From NCBI RefSeq assembly GCF_000423945.1, contig NZ_KE384116.1, positions 62,001 to 126,000 of the forward strand: a stretch of DNA of 64,000 bases, in the 5' to 3' direction. Position numbers and translations under genes: made by a program. Every line of letters starts with the position of its first letter. Position 1 is the first letter of the stretch. Positions 15,313 through 24,410 of the stretch are shown in pieces. The notes below the pieces were generated by a model. That model was given only the letters and a program-made list of their open reading frames with translations, did not search any database and was not told the DNA's origin. Source of the stretch: Butyrivibrio sp. XPD2002 (lineage in GTDB: Bacteria; Bacillota; Clostridia; Lachnospirales; Lachnospiraceae).

Positions 15313-16509
15313 TCACACTTTCTTCAACCTCAAAATCTCATCCAGCAACGCATTAGCCGCCACATCCTTACTCATAATCGGCAGCTCCTTCTGATCATCC
15401 TTTGTGATAAGTGTAAGAATATTTGTATCCGTTCCAAATCCTGCGCCCTCAACCTTTACGTTGTTGGCAGCGATCATGTCGAGATTTTTCTTTGTGAGCT
15501 TGTTTTTGCTGTTTTCTATCATGTTCTCGGTTTCCATTGAGAAGCCGCATAAAAACTGGCTATCCTTCTTGCGCTCGCCGAGAGTTTTTAATATATCAGT
15601 GGTTCTCTCAAGGGGAATGGACATGTCACCGTCACCCTTCTTGATCTTGTTGTCAGCAACCGTGGCGGGTCTGTAATCAGCGACGGCAGCAGCTTTTATC
15701 ACGATGTCTGATGTATCAAAATCGGCCATTACTGCATCGTACATATCCTTGGCGGAAACGATGTCCACAACCTTCATGTAAGGAGGCTTCGGAAGATCGG
15801 AGGGGCCTGTCACGAGAGTTACGTCGGCGCCTCTTCGGGATGCTGCCTTTGCGATGGCATAGCCCATTTTTCCTGTGGAGTGATTGGTCAAAAATCTGAC
15901 GGGATCAATAGCTTCGCGGGTGGGACCGGCGGTTACGAGAACCTTCATTCCTGTCATGTCCTTTTCGTGAGAGCAGGTGTGAAGACACACTTCAAGGAGA
16001 CTCTCGGGAGAAGGGAGTTTACCCTTGCCGACTGCGCCGCAGGCGAGACGTCCGCTGTCGGGCTCGATGATCTCCCAGCCGTAGTGGCGGAGCTTCTCGA
16101 TATTATCCTGAGTCACCGGATTCTCCAGCATGTTAGTGTTCATGGAAGGCGCGATAGCCTTGGGACATCTGCAGGCGAGAACGGTTGTGGCCAGCATGTC
16201 GTCTGCGATTCCGTGGGCGAACTTTGCGATTATATTAGCGGTGGCGGGAGCGACGATCACCATGTCAGCTTTGTCTGCAACGGAGATGTGCTCAACGCTG
16301 TGAACGAAATTCCTGTCAAAGGTATCTGTCAGCGCTTTGTTCCCTGTGAGTTGTTCGAAGGTAACAGGAGTTACAAATTTTGTTGCATTTTCAGTCATGA
16401 TGACCTGGACGTTGGCATGCTGTTTTACCAGTGCTGAAGCCAGCTCGCAGGCCTTGTAACATGCGATTCCTCCGGTTACTCCCAGTACAATATTTTTACC
16501 ACCAAGCAT
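15313..16509 (-). CDS. coaBC: Bifunctional phosphopantothenoylcysteine decarboxylase / phosphopantothenate-cysteine ligase
   Basis: A 398-residue CoaBC (Dfp). It joins cysteine to 4'-phosphopantothenate and then decarboxylates the product, giving 4'-phosphopantetheine for CoA. The N-terminal flavoprotein CoaC domain shows LGVTGGIACYKACELASALV, the catalytic His in FVHSVEHISVAD, and a substrate clamp Cys near LACGAVGKGKL. The C-terminal CoaB domain shows MKVLVTAGPTREAIDPVRFLTNHSTGKMG and the lysine loop IKKGDGD. It is divergent from an ECF S component and type III pantothenate kinase, so the three genes form a CoA cluster. Confidence 0.96.
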   Translation of the reverse strand: MLGGKNIVLGVTGGIACYKACELASALVKQHANVQVIMTENATKFVTPVTFEQLTGNKALTDTFDRNFVHSVEHISVADKADMVIVAPATANIIAKFAHGIADDMLATTVLACRCPKAIAPSMNTNMLENPVTQDNIEKLRHYGWEIIEPDSGRLACGAVGKGKLPSPESLLEVCLHTCSHEKDMTGMKVLVTAGPTREAIDPVRFLTNHSTGKMGYAIAKAASRRGADVTLVTGPSDLPKPPYMKVVDIVSAKDMYDAVMADFDTSDIVIKAAAVADYRPATVADNKIKKGDGDMSIPLERTTDILKTLGERKKDSQFLCGFSMETENMIENSKNKLTKKNLDMIAANNVKVEGAGFGTDTNILTLITKDDQKELPIMSKDVAANALLDEILRLKKV

Positions 16510-16614
16510 AATTAAACCCTCTCTTTTTTCATGAAAACAATTTGAATTAACTCTATCACAAAAGAGTGTAATTGCAAGAAAACTTGTGGAAGAAAAAATA
16601 ATTTTTCATTGGGG

Positions 16615-16642
16615 TTGAAGTCACGAATTCCTATGATATAAT
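16615..16642 (+). promoter_or_regulatory. Promoter of the ECF S component / coaX operon
   Basis: TTGAAG (16615-16620), 16-bp spacer, TATAAT (16637-16642). Start of transcription would be near 16649, giving a leader of about 125 nt. Confidence 0.7.
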
Positions 16643-16654
16643 CAGTTTGGTTTT

Positions 16655-16720
16655 GATATCGGGTAAACGTCCACTGTACCTTTTTCAAGGACAGGAGGAA
16701 CAAACGCCTGTCCCGATGTC
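16655..16720 (+). promoter_or_regulatory. Structured leader before the ECF S component
   Basis: GATATCGGG (16655-16663) can pair with CCCGATGTC (16712-16720), enclosing two hairpins: GGTA..TACC (about 16662-16680) and GGACAGG / CCTGTCC (16689-16713, sharing two bases with the outer stem). Near-by GGAGGAAAAA is the ribosome binding site. No terminator follows, so any control would be at translation. Possibly a vitamin- or CoA-responsive element; class not recognised. Confidence 0.4.
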
Positions 16721-16773
16721 GTAATTCTAAGCACCGTATCCGCGGAAGGCGGAACGCAAGCAAGGAGGAAAAA

Positions 16774-17397
16774 ATGAATAACAGTTTTAATCTCAGAAGG
16801 ATGACAGAACTTGCCATCTTTGTCACTATCATTCTCGTAATGAAGATAACAGGATTATCTTCAATTCCGGTTGGACCACTTGTAATGACCTTCACAATGG
16901 TGCCGATCGCTATCGGAGCAATGCTCCTTGGTCCCGCAGAGGGCGCAGCTTTGGGATTCGCTTATGGTCTCACAAGTCTTAGCGATGCAATCACCGGAAC
17001 ATCAGCCATGACAGGCTTCTTTTTCCAGATCAGTCCTATACATACAATTATTCTCTGCGTTGGTATGAGAACTCTTGTTGGTTTCCTTACAGGCTATATC
17101 TTTAAGGTTCTTAGAAAAATCGACAGCAAGAAAATCTGGTGCTACTATGTCGGCGGACTTCTTGCACCCATGCTCAACACAGTACTTTTCATGGGATATA
17201 TCGTTCTCTTCTTCTACAAGACAGAGTTCGTACAGAACCTCGTAACCAAGCTTGGCGCAGTTAACCCTATCATGTTCGTAATTCTTCTCGTTGGACTTCA
17301 GGGTATGATCGAGTGGTTCACAGGCTGCCTTGTTGGCGGAACTGTGGCTAAGGCTGTAGCTCACGCAGTTAAGAGAGACGTAGAAGTAGCGTGCTGA
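16774..17397 (+). CDS. ECF transporter S component, probably for pantothenate
   Basis: A 207-residue integral membrane protein with six helices, the substrate-binding S unit of an energy-coupling-factor vitamin transporter. It begins with a short basic N-terminus (NNSFNLRRMTELAIFVTI) that carries the S-unit helix-1 signature, and has GPLVMTFTMVPIAIGAMLLG and EGAALGFAYGLTSLSDA. The AAT energising module is not nearby, as usual for group II ECF systems. Because it sits between coaBC and coaX, pantothenate (PanT-like) is the likely substrate; that is inference from context. AAGGAGG precedes the ATG. Confidence 0.85.
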   Translation: MNNSFNLRRMTELAIFVTIILVMKITGLSSIPVGPLVMTFTMVPIAIGAMLLGPAEGAALGFAYGLTSLSDAITGTSAMTGFFFQISPIHTIILCVGMRTLVGFLTGYIFKVLRKIDSKKIWCYYVGGLLAPMLNTVLFMGYIVLFFYKTEFVQNLVTKLGAVNPIMFVILLVGLQGMIEWFTGCLVGGTVAKAVAHAVKRDVEVAC

Positions 17398-17462
17398 TTG
17401 CAGTCAGACATTTTGAAAGTCAAATTTAAAGTAATAAAAAGCTATCGGAGGAAGTAACACAC

Positions 17463-18230
17463 ATGATCCTGGCTATAGATGTAGGAAATACGAACATTGT
17501 TCTCGGAGGCGTCGAGAATGGAGAGGAGCAGTTTTCGGTAAGGATTGCAAGCGACCGCAATAAAACCGCAGACCAGTACGCTCTTGATCTTCAGGGAATC
17601 TTAAGCATGCATCATGTGGATCCGTCTGAAATTGAGGGAGGGATAATTTCATCGGTTGTGCCGTATCTTCAGTCGGTGCTTCCCCGAGCAGTGAAAATCC
17701 TTACAGGTATCGACATACTGGTTGTGGGCCCTGACCTTGATACCGGGCTCGACATCCGTACCGATAATCCTAAGGCAGTCGGAAGCGACTTAATAGTCGG
17801 AGCTGTTGCAGCCCGCGCCAAGTACAAGCTTCCCGTCGCGATCGTGGACATGGGAACAGCAACTACAATGTCAGTCATCGATGAGAACGGCAGCTATATC
17901 GGGGGCATGATCATCCCGGGTCTCTGGGTTTCACTGAATGCCCTTTCATCCTTGGCAGCCCAGCTTCCCAACATCGATCTCACAGGAAAAGCGGAAGTGC
18001 TTGGCACTAATACAGTAGACTGCATGCGCGCCGGCTCACTTATCGGATGTGCCGCCATGCTGGACGGTATTATAGACAGAGTCGAGGAAGAGCTTGGAAA
18101 GCCGGTGAGCGCTGTACTCACAGGAGGAGTCAGCTCTTTCGTTGCACCCTACTGCAAGAGAGATTTCCACCTTGAGCCTGACATCCTCATACGAGGACTT
18201 CAGATATTATATGAACGAAATACAAAATAA
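17463..18230 (+). CDS. coaX: Type III pantothenate kinase
   Basis: A 255-residue CoaX of the ASKHA fold, which phosphorylates pantothenate with ATP in the first step of CoA synthesis and is not feedback-inhibited by CoA. Motifs: MILAIDVGNTNIVLGG (phosphate 1), DNPKAVGSDLIVGAVAA, VDMGTATTMSVID (phosphate 2 with catalytic Asp), GGMIIPGL and the C-terminal LTGGVSSF (adenosine). Length matches the family. It lies 65 bases after the ECF gene in the same direction. A terminator follows at 18265. Confidence 0.96.
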   Translation: MILAIDVGNTNIVLGGVENGEEQFSVRIASDRNKTADQYALDLQGILSMHHVDPSEIEGGIISSVVPYLQSVLPRAVKILTGIDILVVGPDLDTGLDIRTDNPKAVGSDLIVGAVAARAKYKLPVAIVDMGTATTMSVIDENGSYIGGMIIPGLWVSLNALSSLAAQLPNIDLTGKAEVLGTNTVDCMRAGSLIGCAAMLDGIIDRVEEELGKPVSAVLTGGVSSFVAPYCKRDFHLEPDILIRGLQILYERNTK

Positions 18231-18264
18231 CTTTCTTGTGAATGGGTATAACATGAAAATAATG

Positions 18265-18295
18265 GCGCAGACTAAAAACGGTCTGCGCTATTTTT
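18265..18295 (+). terminator. Terminator of the ECF/coaX operon
   Basis: GCGCAGAC (18265-18272) / GTCTGCGC (18281-18288), loop TAAAAACG, followed by TATTTTT. Confidence 0.85.
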
Positions 18296-18459
18296 ATGCG
18301 AATAAATAATTAAACATTTATAAATTATCGTTATAAAGGCTTTATATAAGGTATAATCTGAGTAGTCAGAGTTGTTAAATATGCTAGTATCGTGTCCTAT
18401 TGCCTGGGCACATAAGACCAGACTGAAAATTGGTTTCAATTTGCGTAAGGGTAGTGCAT

Positions 18460-20580
18460 ATGAGTAACACAATCTACAATGGAAATCTTTCCGACAAAAT
18501 GCCGGATGAACAGATATTTACAGCGATAGAGTGGCTTGCAGAGCAGATGCCCGGAGGGTTCTTTATTTACAGGGCAGATGAAGGGCAGGAGATTCTGTAT
18601 GTCAATCAGGCGACACTGCTTATATTTGGGTGCGAAACAATCGAGGAATTCAAGGAGCACACCGGCTATACTTTTCGTGGAATGGTCCACCCAGAAGATT
18701 ACGAGGAGATTCAGGAGTCTATAGAAGAGCAGATTGCTGATGAAGATAATAAGCACAACCTTGATTATGTTATTTACAGGATAATCAGGAAGGATGGCGA
18801 GGAACGGTGGGTTGATGACTATGGCCGTTTCACTTATCTTCCCGGCTTCGGCGATGTCTACTATGTTTTCATATCGGATATAACTGAAACAAGAATAGCG
18901 CAGGAACAGCGCGAGAGGAACGAACAGCTGGAGAGGCTCCTTGCTGAGGCTGAGCAGGCAAACATGGCAAAGACTGCGTTTTTGTCAAATATGAGCCATG
19001 AGATAAGAACGCCCATCACGGCCATACTTGGCATGAATGAGATGATCCAGCGGGAGAGCAGTGACCCTGCTATTCTCGAATACTCTGAAAATATAAGAAA
19101 AGCGGGCACGAGCCTTCTTAGAATAATTAGCGACATTCTGGACTTCTCCAAGATAGAGACAGGAAGGATGGAGCTGGTGCTGGAGCCATATTCTACAAAG
19201 GCACTGTATGCCGATCTCTATAACCTTGTGCAGCTTCGGGCGGAGTCCAAGGGAATCGGACTTAAATTCGAGGTTGATCCCCAGATACCGGAAAAGCTCC
19301 TTGGCGATGAGATAAGGATAAAGCAGATCATTTCAAACATTCTTACAAATTCAATCAAGTATACGGAGAGGGGCTATGTAAAGCTCATAGCCTATCTTGA
19401 ATCAATACAGGACGGGATCGCCAATATCGAAGTCACCGTACTGGATACAGGAATCGGAATCCGTGAGGAGGAGATGGCAAGGCTGTTTGAAGCCTTCGAC
19501 AGACTTGATGTGAAGAGGACCAGAACGATCGAGGGAACGGGCCTTGGACTTGCCATAACCAAGCACCTTTTGTCACTTATGGGTTCAAAGCTTGAGGTCG
19601 AGAGTGAGTACGAAAGAGGTTCAAGCTTCTCATTTTACCTAAAGCAAAAGGTGATCGATGAAACGCCTGTGGGCGAGGTGGATTTCACCCAGATTGAAAA
19701 GGATAAAAGAAACCCTCTCAAAAAGCACAGCTACTTTGTGGCTAAGGACTTAAAAATCCTGGTTGTTGACGATACGCCCATGAATCTTCAGGTAATAAAA
19801 GGGCTTCTCAAAAGAACCTGCATGAAAATCGACACTGCTTCAGGTGGCGCGGAGTGCCTTATTAAAATTGGCCAAGGCTCCTATGACATGGTTTTCCTGG
19901 ACTACAGAATGCCCAACATGAACGGTGTTGAGACCCTGGATGAGATAAAGCGAAGGTTCCCCGATTTTTATGAAAAGGTGCCGATAATATCTCTCACCGC
20001 AAGCGCGATATCAGGTGATAAGGAAAAGCTCCTGGCTGCGGGATTTACAGACTATCTTGCAAAGCCTGTAAACATCGATGAGATGGAGAAAATGATGATG
20101 AAGTATCTTCCGGGGGATGCCATCTCGATCATCGATCCAACCGCAAAGGGAAATGACGAGGCAAAGGGGAATGACGTGGCAGAGGAGAATCCCGCAGAAG
20201 AGGAGGATGATGAGCTTCAGGAGTTACCCAAGGTTTTGAGGGAGTACAAGGGCATTGATGCCGGGAAAGGCATAGAGTACTGCGGGGATGCCGATGATTA
20301 CATGTATGCGATTTTGACCTATGCTAAATCAGTTAATGATAAGGCAGCACAGATAGAGAAAAATCTCGCAGAGAAGGACATGGATAATTACATAATAAAT
20401 GTCCACTCTTTAAAGAGTACGTCCCTGGCGATAGGTGCAACGCAGCTCTCAGAAAAAGCGAAAGCCCTTGAGGCAGCGGCAAAGGAAGGAAAAACAGATA
20501 ACATCGAAGAGGATACCAAACAACTTCTGTCAGATTACAGGGAACTAAAGACTGTGCTAGATGCAGCACTTAAGGAGTAA
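18460..20580 (+). CDS. Hybrid sensor histidine kinase, PAS-HisKA-HATPase-REC-HPt
   Basis: A 706-residue soluble hybrid kinase without membrane helices. Order: a PAS domain (about 25-140, GGFFIYRADEGQEILYVNQA), a short coiled coil, HisKA with SNMSHEIRTPITA (His180), HATPase (NILTNSIKYTERG, DTGIGI, GTGLGLAI), a receiver (LKILVVDDTPMN; acceptor Asp481 in FLDYRMPNMNG), an acidic linker and an HPt domain (His649 in VHSLKSTSLAIGA). So one chain carries three phosphorelay steps. The ATG at 18460 is preceded by AAGGG; the upstream TTG at 18430 has no better site. TATAAT at 18352-18357 is a candidate -10. Three more phosphorelay genes follow, the next after three bases. Confidence 0.92.
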   Translation: MSNTIYNGNLSDKMPDEQIFTAIEWLAEQMPGGFFIYRADEGQEILYVNQATLLIFGCETIEEFKEHTGYTFRGMVHPEDYEEIQESIEEQIADEDNKHNLDYVIYRIIRKDGEERWVDDYGRFTYLPGFGDVYYVFISDITETRIAQEQRERNEQLERLLAEAEQANMAKTAFLSNMSHEIRTPITAILGMNEMIQRESSDPAILEYSENIRKAGTSLLRIISDILDFSKIETGRMELVLEPYSTKALYADLYNLVQLRAESKGIGLKFEVDPQIPEKLLGDEIRIKQIISNILTNSIKYTERGYVKLIAYLESIQDGIANIEVTVLDTGIGIREEEMARLFEAFDRLDVKRTRTIEGTGLGLAITKHLLSLMGSKLEVESEYERGSSFSFYLKQKVIDETPVGEVDFTQIEKDKRNPLKKHSYFVAKDLKILVVDDTPMNLQVIKGLLKRTCMKIDTASGGAECLIKIGQGSYDMVFLDYRMPNMNGVETLDEIKRRFPDFYEKVPIISLTASAISGDKEKLLAAGFTDYLAKPVNIDEMEKMMMKYLPGDAISIIDPTAKGNDEAKGNDVAEENPAEEEDDELQELPKVLREYKGIDAGKGIEYCGDADDYMYAILTYAKSVNDKAAQIEKNLAEKDMDNYIINVHSLKSTSLAIGATQLSEKAKALEAAAKEGKTDNIEEDTKQLLSDYRELKTVLDAALKE

Positions 20581-20583
20581 AAA

Positions 20584-22203
20584 ATGAGTGATGATTACAG
20601 CAAGCTGATTGAAGAGGTACAGAAAAAGAACAAGATTCTGGAGAAGGCCTTGGAGGAGGCGGAGCAGGCAAATATGGCAAAAACCGCTTTCCTCTCAAAT
20701 ATGAGCCATGAGATAAGAACGCCCATGAACGCCATCATAGGACTTTATAACATAGCGCTCAAAAATCCGGATCTGCCTGATGAAACCAGGGAAATCCTGA
20801 ATAAAATCGGTGGAAGTGCAAATCACCTTCTTTCACTTATAAACGACATACTTGATATGAGCCGCATCGAGTCGGGAAAGGTTATCGTAAAAAAGCAGGA
20901 CTTTTCCTTCGGAGATATGCTGGAGCAGATAAATACCATGGTGGAATCCCAGTGTGATGATAAGGGGCTAGAGTTCGTCTGCCATATTAACGGCCATGTA
21001 GATGACTACTATATCGGGGATGATATGAAGCTAAAACAGGCTCTCATCAACATCCTCGGTAATGCGGTCAAATTCACCGAGGCTCCGGGAACCGTGTCAT
21101 TTCTGGTGGAAGAGATCAAGCGTGATAAAAAGAACGGCCACATTTGTTTTAAGATAAAGGACACCGGAATCGGAATGGATGAGGATTATCTTCCCAAGGT
21201 ATTTGAGCCGTTTTCACAGGAGGTTGAGGGCGCAAGCAATAAATACGGAAGTACAGGCCTTGGAATGGCTATCACTAAGAAAATTGTGGAGATGATGAAC
21301 GGCACCATAGAGGTCGAATCCACGAAAAATGTGGGAACAACCTTCACGGTTACTGTTCCACTTGGCATTAGTGAGAAGCTTGGAAGCGGTGATGAGTTTG
21401 ATCCCGGAAAAATAAAGACGCTGATACTTGATGATGATGTTACAGCCTGCGAGCATGCGCAGCTCGTTCTTGGAAGGATAGGAATTGCAGCGGACTACTG
21501 CCTTAGCGGTAAGGAAGCACTATCTATTATTGAAAAGAGCAAGGCCAGACAGGAGCCCTATCAGCTGTTTCTTGTGGACTGGAAGATGCCGGAGATGGAT
21601 GGAATCCAGGTGACGAGAGCTCTTCGCGAGGACTACAAGGATGAGAGCACAACCATAATCCTTACCACCTATAACTGGGATGAGATTCTGGATGAGGCAT
21701 TAAAAGCGGGTGTTGATGCTTTTCTTGCAAAACCGCTTTTTGCAGGCAGTATCAGAAAAGAGATAAAAGAGATAATCGCGGATAAGCGCAAGAGATATCG
21801 CGAAGCTGCGAAGGTATCACTTAAGGGCAGGAAGGTTCTTATCGCAGAGGATATGGAGATCAACGCTCTTATCATGAAGCAGATTCTTAAGATGAAGGAG
21901 ATCGAGGCGGATCACGCATCAGACGGCCTTGAGGCGATAAAGCTTTTTGAAGAGAGTCCTGTGGGCGGATATGATGCAATCCTTATGGATATCCGAATGC
22001 CTAAATGTGACGGTCTCAAAGCAACAGAGAGGATTCGTAAGCTTGAAAGAGAGGATGCGAAGAGCGTCCCGATAATCGCACTTTCAGCAAATGCCTTTGA
22101 TGAGGATGTGGAGCTGTCAATAAAAGCGGGGCTTAACGCACATCTGTCAAAGCCGGTTGAACCGGATGCACTTTTTAGTGCGCTGCAGAAATACATAAAG
22201 TAA
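20584..22203 (+). CDS. Hybrid sensor histidine kinase, HisKA-HATPase-REC-REC
   Basis: A 539-residue soluble hybrid kinase lacking a sensor domain. After a short coiled coil (EEAEQANMAKTAFLSNM, nearly identical to the same part of the kinase before it) comes HisKA with His42 in SHEIRTPMNAIIG, a HATPase (NILGNAVKFTE, DTGIGM, GLGMAI), a first receiver with Asp332 in FLVDWKMPEMDG, and a second receiver with Asp469 in ILMDIRMPKCDG. Absence of any input domain suggests it is controlled through partners, possibly by dimerising with the upstream PAS kinase through the shared coiled coil. It starts three bases after the previous gene. Confidence 0.92.
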   Translation: MSDDYSKLIEEVQKKNKILEKALEEAEQANMAKTAFLSNMSHEIRTPMNAIIGLYNIALKNPDLPDETREILNKIGGSANHLLSLINDILDMSRIESGKVIVKKQDFSFGDMLEQINTMVESQCDDKGLEFVCHINGHVDDYYIGDDMKLKQALINILGNAVKFTEAPGTVSFLVEEIKRDKKNGHICFKIKDTGIGMDEDYLPKVFEPFSQEVEGASNKYGSTGLGMAITKKIVEMMNGTIEVESTKNVGTTFTVTVPLGISEKLGSGDEFDPGKIKTLILDDDVTACEHAQLVLGRIGIAADYCLSGKEALSIIEKSKARQEPYQLFLVDWKMPEMDGIQVTRALREDYKDESTTIILTTYNWDEILDEALKAGVDAFLAKPLFAGSIRKEIKEIIADKRKRYREAAKVSLKGRKVLIAEDMEINALIMKQILKMKEIEADHASDGLEAIKLFEESPVGGYDAILMDIRMPKCDGLKATERIRKLEREDAKSVPIIALSANAFDEDVELSIKAGLNAHLSKPVEPDALFSALQKYIK

Positions 22204-22224
22204 AGCATAACGGGGGATGAGATT

Positions 22225-22587
22225 ATGGCTGTGATTTTACTTGTTGATGATGATGAAGATATTCTTGCAATGAGCGGAAGATGGCTTGAAAAGGCAGGAT
22301 ATGAGATTATTAAGGCGATGTCAGGAAGCGAAGCGCTTAGCGCACTTTCGGCAAATAAGATCGATCTGGTTCTTCTGGATTATGTCATGCCTGATATGAA
22401 CGGAACTGAGACTCTTAAGAAAATCCGTGAGGATGAGAGGTTTGCAGAACTCCCAGTAATCCTGCGAACAGGTATGGCGGACAATGACATCGAGGGTGAG
22501 GTAGCAGGTCTTAACCCTCAGAAGATTTTGCCAAAGTCCGAGGGGAAGGGGCCGTTCCTCGAGGCAGTAGCTGAAGCGCTAGCGTAA
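22225..22587 (+). CDS. Single-domain response regulator (CheY-like)
   Basis: A 120-residue stand-alone receiver. Acidic pocket VDDDED, acceptor Asp52 in LLDYVMPDMNG, a Thr in RTGMADN and Lys in ILPKSEG are present. With no output domain it acts as a phosphate shuttle or by protein contact. It lies between the hybrid kinases and the REC-HPt-REC protein, 22 bases after the second kinase, so it is part of the same relay operon. Confidence 0.92.
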   Translation: MAVILLVDDDEDILAMSGRWLEKAGYEIIKAMSGSEALSALSANKIDLVLLDYVMPDMNGTETLKKIREDERFAELPVILRTGMADNDIEGEVAGLNPQKILPKSEGKGPFLEAVAEALA

Positions 22588-22640
22588 GACCATAGATTAA
22601 GCGTATTACCTTATTTATGAAAGAAGGAGTACAAGGCTGT

Positions 22641-24305
22641 ATGGAAAACAATACTTCCAGGGTTCTTATAGTTGATGATATGCTGGCAAACAGAATAATT
22701 CTTTCTTCGCTTCTTGCGTCCAACGGTGTTTCCTCCGATCAGGTGGAGACCGGTATGGACTGCATAAACATGTGCGAGCAGAACCGCTATGACCTTATCC
22801 TTTTGGATCATAGGATGCCGGATATGGATGGTGTTGACACTCTTGTGAGACTCAAGGATATTTTCAGGACCCAGGGGCGAAGCACACCTGTCGTGTGTCA
22901 CACAACCGAGGAGGGACGAAGCAATATCAATCTATATAAAGCTGCCGGTTTTGCAGACGTACTGATAAAGCCAATAGACCCGAAGCAATTATCTGAGATA
23001 CTTCTGACCTACCTTGCAAAACAGGATGAGACCATACGTGAGGAGCAGGAAAAGAAGCAGCAGGAGCAGAAGGAAAAGACTGAAGTTCACGTAAGGGATG
23101 AGGTTGAAAAGCTTCCGCTTTGGCTTAAAAATACACCGCTCTTAGACCTGGTTCAGGGCGTAACAAACTGCGAGACAGCAGAGGATTACATGGAAACCCT
23201 CACTGTGTTTGCAGCCTCTATCAAGCAAAAGACCAATGAAATTCTCAATTTCTATGAAAAGAAGGATTGGGAAATGTACACCATGAGAGTGCATTCCCTT
23301 AAGAGCGTTTCTGCTCTTATCGGTGCAAGGAAGCTGAGCGAGCTTGCAGCCTCCATGGAGAAGGCAGGCAAGGATAAAAAATACAACACCATACTTGATG
23401 AGAACAGATACCTCATGGAGGAATACAGAGCCTTCCAGACTGTGCTCTCACCCCTCATTGAGGATAAGACTAAGAAAAATGAACCTGAAGAAAAGGAGCA
23501 GAAACAGGAAAGTGCGCCTGAGTTTGATGACAGATGTGTTCTTTTCATAGAGGGAATATCAAGTATTTCAAATAAGGGCCTCGCACAGAAGCTTCAAAGT
23601 GCGGACTTTACAGTGATAAGATGTGATGCCGATCCGGGCAAGATAATTAAGCACAGAGCGTCAGCTGACATTGTTATCTACTACCCCGGAGATGATGATA
23701 AATCCCGCATCACGGTTATCATGAATCATCTGGGAGAGATGTGCCGGGATGATAATAAGATACTGTGCCTTGTGGGTGAAAGCAGCGACCTGGAATTCGC
23801 CATGTCCCTGGAGGGGGCTGACCGCGTTTCAAAGATATACAGAAGGCCCGTTAACATCGATGCTTTCGTGGATGATATAGACAGCTTTGCTCTGATTGAG
23901 AAGGAGTATCACAAGAAAAAGTCCATATTTGTGGTGGATGACGACCCTGATTTCCTTAAAATCATGGACCACTGGCTTTTTCCTGTTTACAACGTCTATC
24001 TCTTCTCAACGGGTGAGGATGCAATTGACGGGCTCTCATCATATATGCCTGACCTACTTCTCCTGGACTATGAGATGCCGGGCATGAACGGGTATGAGCT
24101 TATGAACAGAATAAAATCCGTACCGGAAACAAATCAGATTCCCATCATATTCCTCACAGGAAAAAATGATAAGGAACACGTATTTAAGATTCTGGAAAAC
24201 AAGCCGGACGGATATCTCTTAAAGTCCTCTCAGAAGGAGTCACTCCTGGATGCCATCAGCAGATTCTTTGCTGAAAGTGCCTTCAAGGCATCCATGGAGG
24301 TGTAA
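22641..24305 (+). CDS. Multi-receiver phosphorelay protein, REC-HPt-pseudoREC-REC
   Basis: A 554-residue protein without kinase or DNA-binding domain. Receiver 1 (about 1-120) has VLIVDDM and acceptor Asp56 in LLDHRMPDMDG. An HPt domain follows (His218 in RVHSLKSVSALIGA). A middle segment (about 300-410) starts CVLFIEGISSISNKGLA and has IVIYYPGDDDKS where the acceptor would be; it resembles a receiver that has lost its catalytic residues. The last receiver (about 430-554) has IFVVDDDPDF and Asp476 in LLDYEMPGMNG. GAAGGAG precedes ATG 22641, while ATG 22617 lies upstream of that site. It probably distributes phosphate among the relay members. Confidence 0.88.
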   Translation: MENNTSRVLIVDDMLANRIILSSLLASNGVSSDQVETGMDCINMCEQNRYDLILLDHRMPDMDGVDTLVRLKDIFRTQGRSTPVVCHTTEEGRSNINLYKAAGFADVLIKPIDPKQLSEILLTYLAKQDETIREEQEKKQQEQKEKTEVHVRDEVEKLPLWLKNTPLLDLVQGVTNCETAEDYMETLTVFAASIKQKTNEILNFYEKKDWEMYTMRVHSLKSVSALIGARKLSELAASMEKAGKDKKYNTILDENRYLMEEYRAFQTVLSPLIEDKTKKNEPEEKEQKQESAPEFDDRCVLFIEGISSISNKGLAQKLQSADFTVIRCDADPGKIIKHRASADIVIYYPGDDDKSRITVIMNHLGEMCRDDNKILCLVGESSDLEFAMSLEGADRVSKIYRRPVNIDAFVDDIDSFALIEKEYHKKKSIFVVDDDPDFLKIMDHWLFPVYNVYLFSTGEDAIDGLSSYMPDLLLLDYEMPGMNGYELMNRIKSVPETNQIPIIFLTGKNDKEHVFKILENKPDGYLLKSSQKESLLDAISRFFAESAFKASMEV

Positions 24306-24410
24306 GGTTTCTTTAAATGATTCCTCCGAAGGCGTATACTAAGATTCAGGGATAGTTTGTTTCCAATTGTTTTGGGCGCAAACGTAGATACGTAGAAGGA
24401 GGGTTACGAC

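Noticed and set aside
16655..16720. tRNA-like structure
   Set aside because: The closed 66-nt fold lacks the T-loop (GTTCRAN), the CCA end and a usable anticodon arm.
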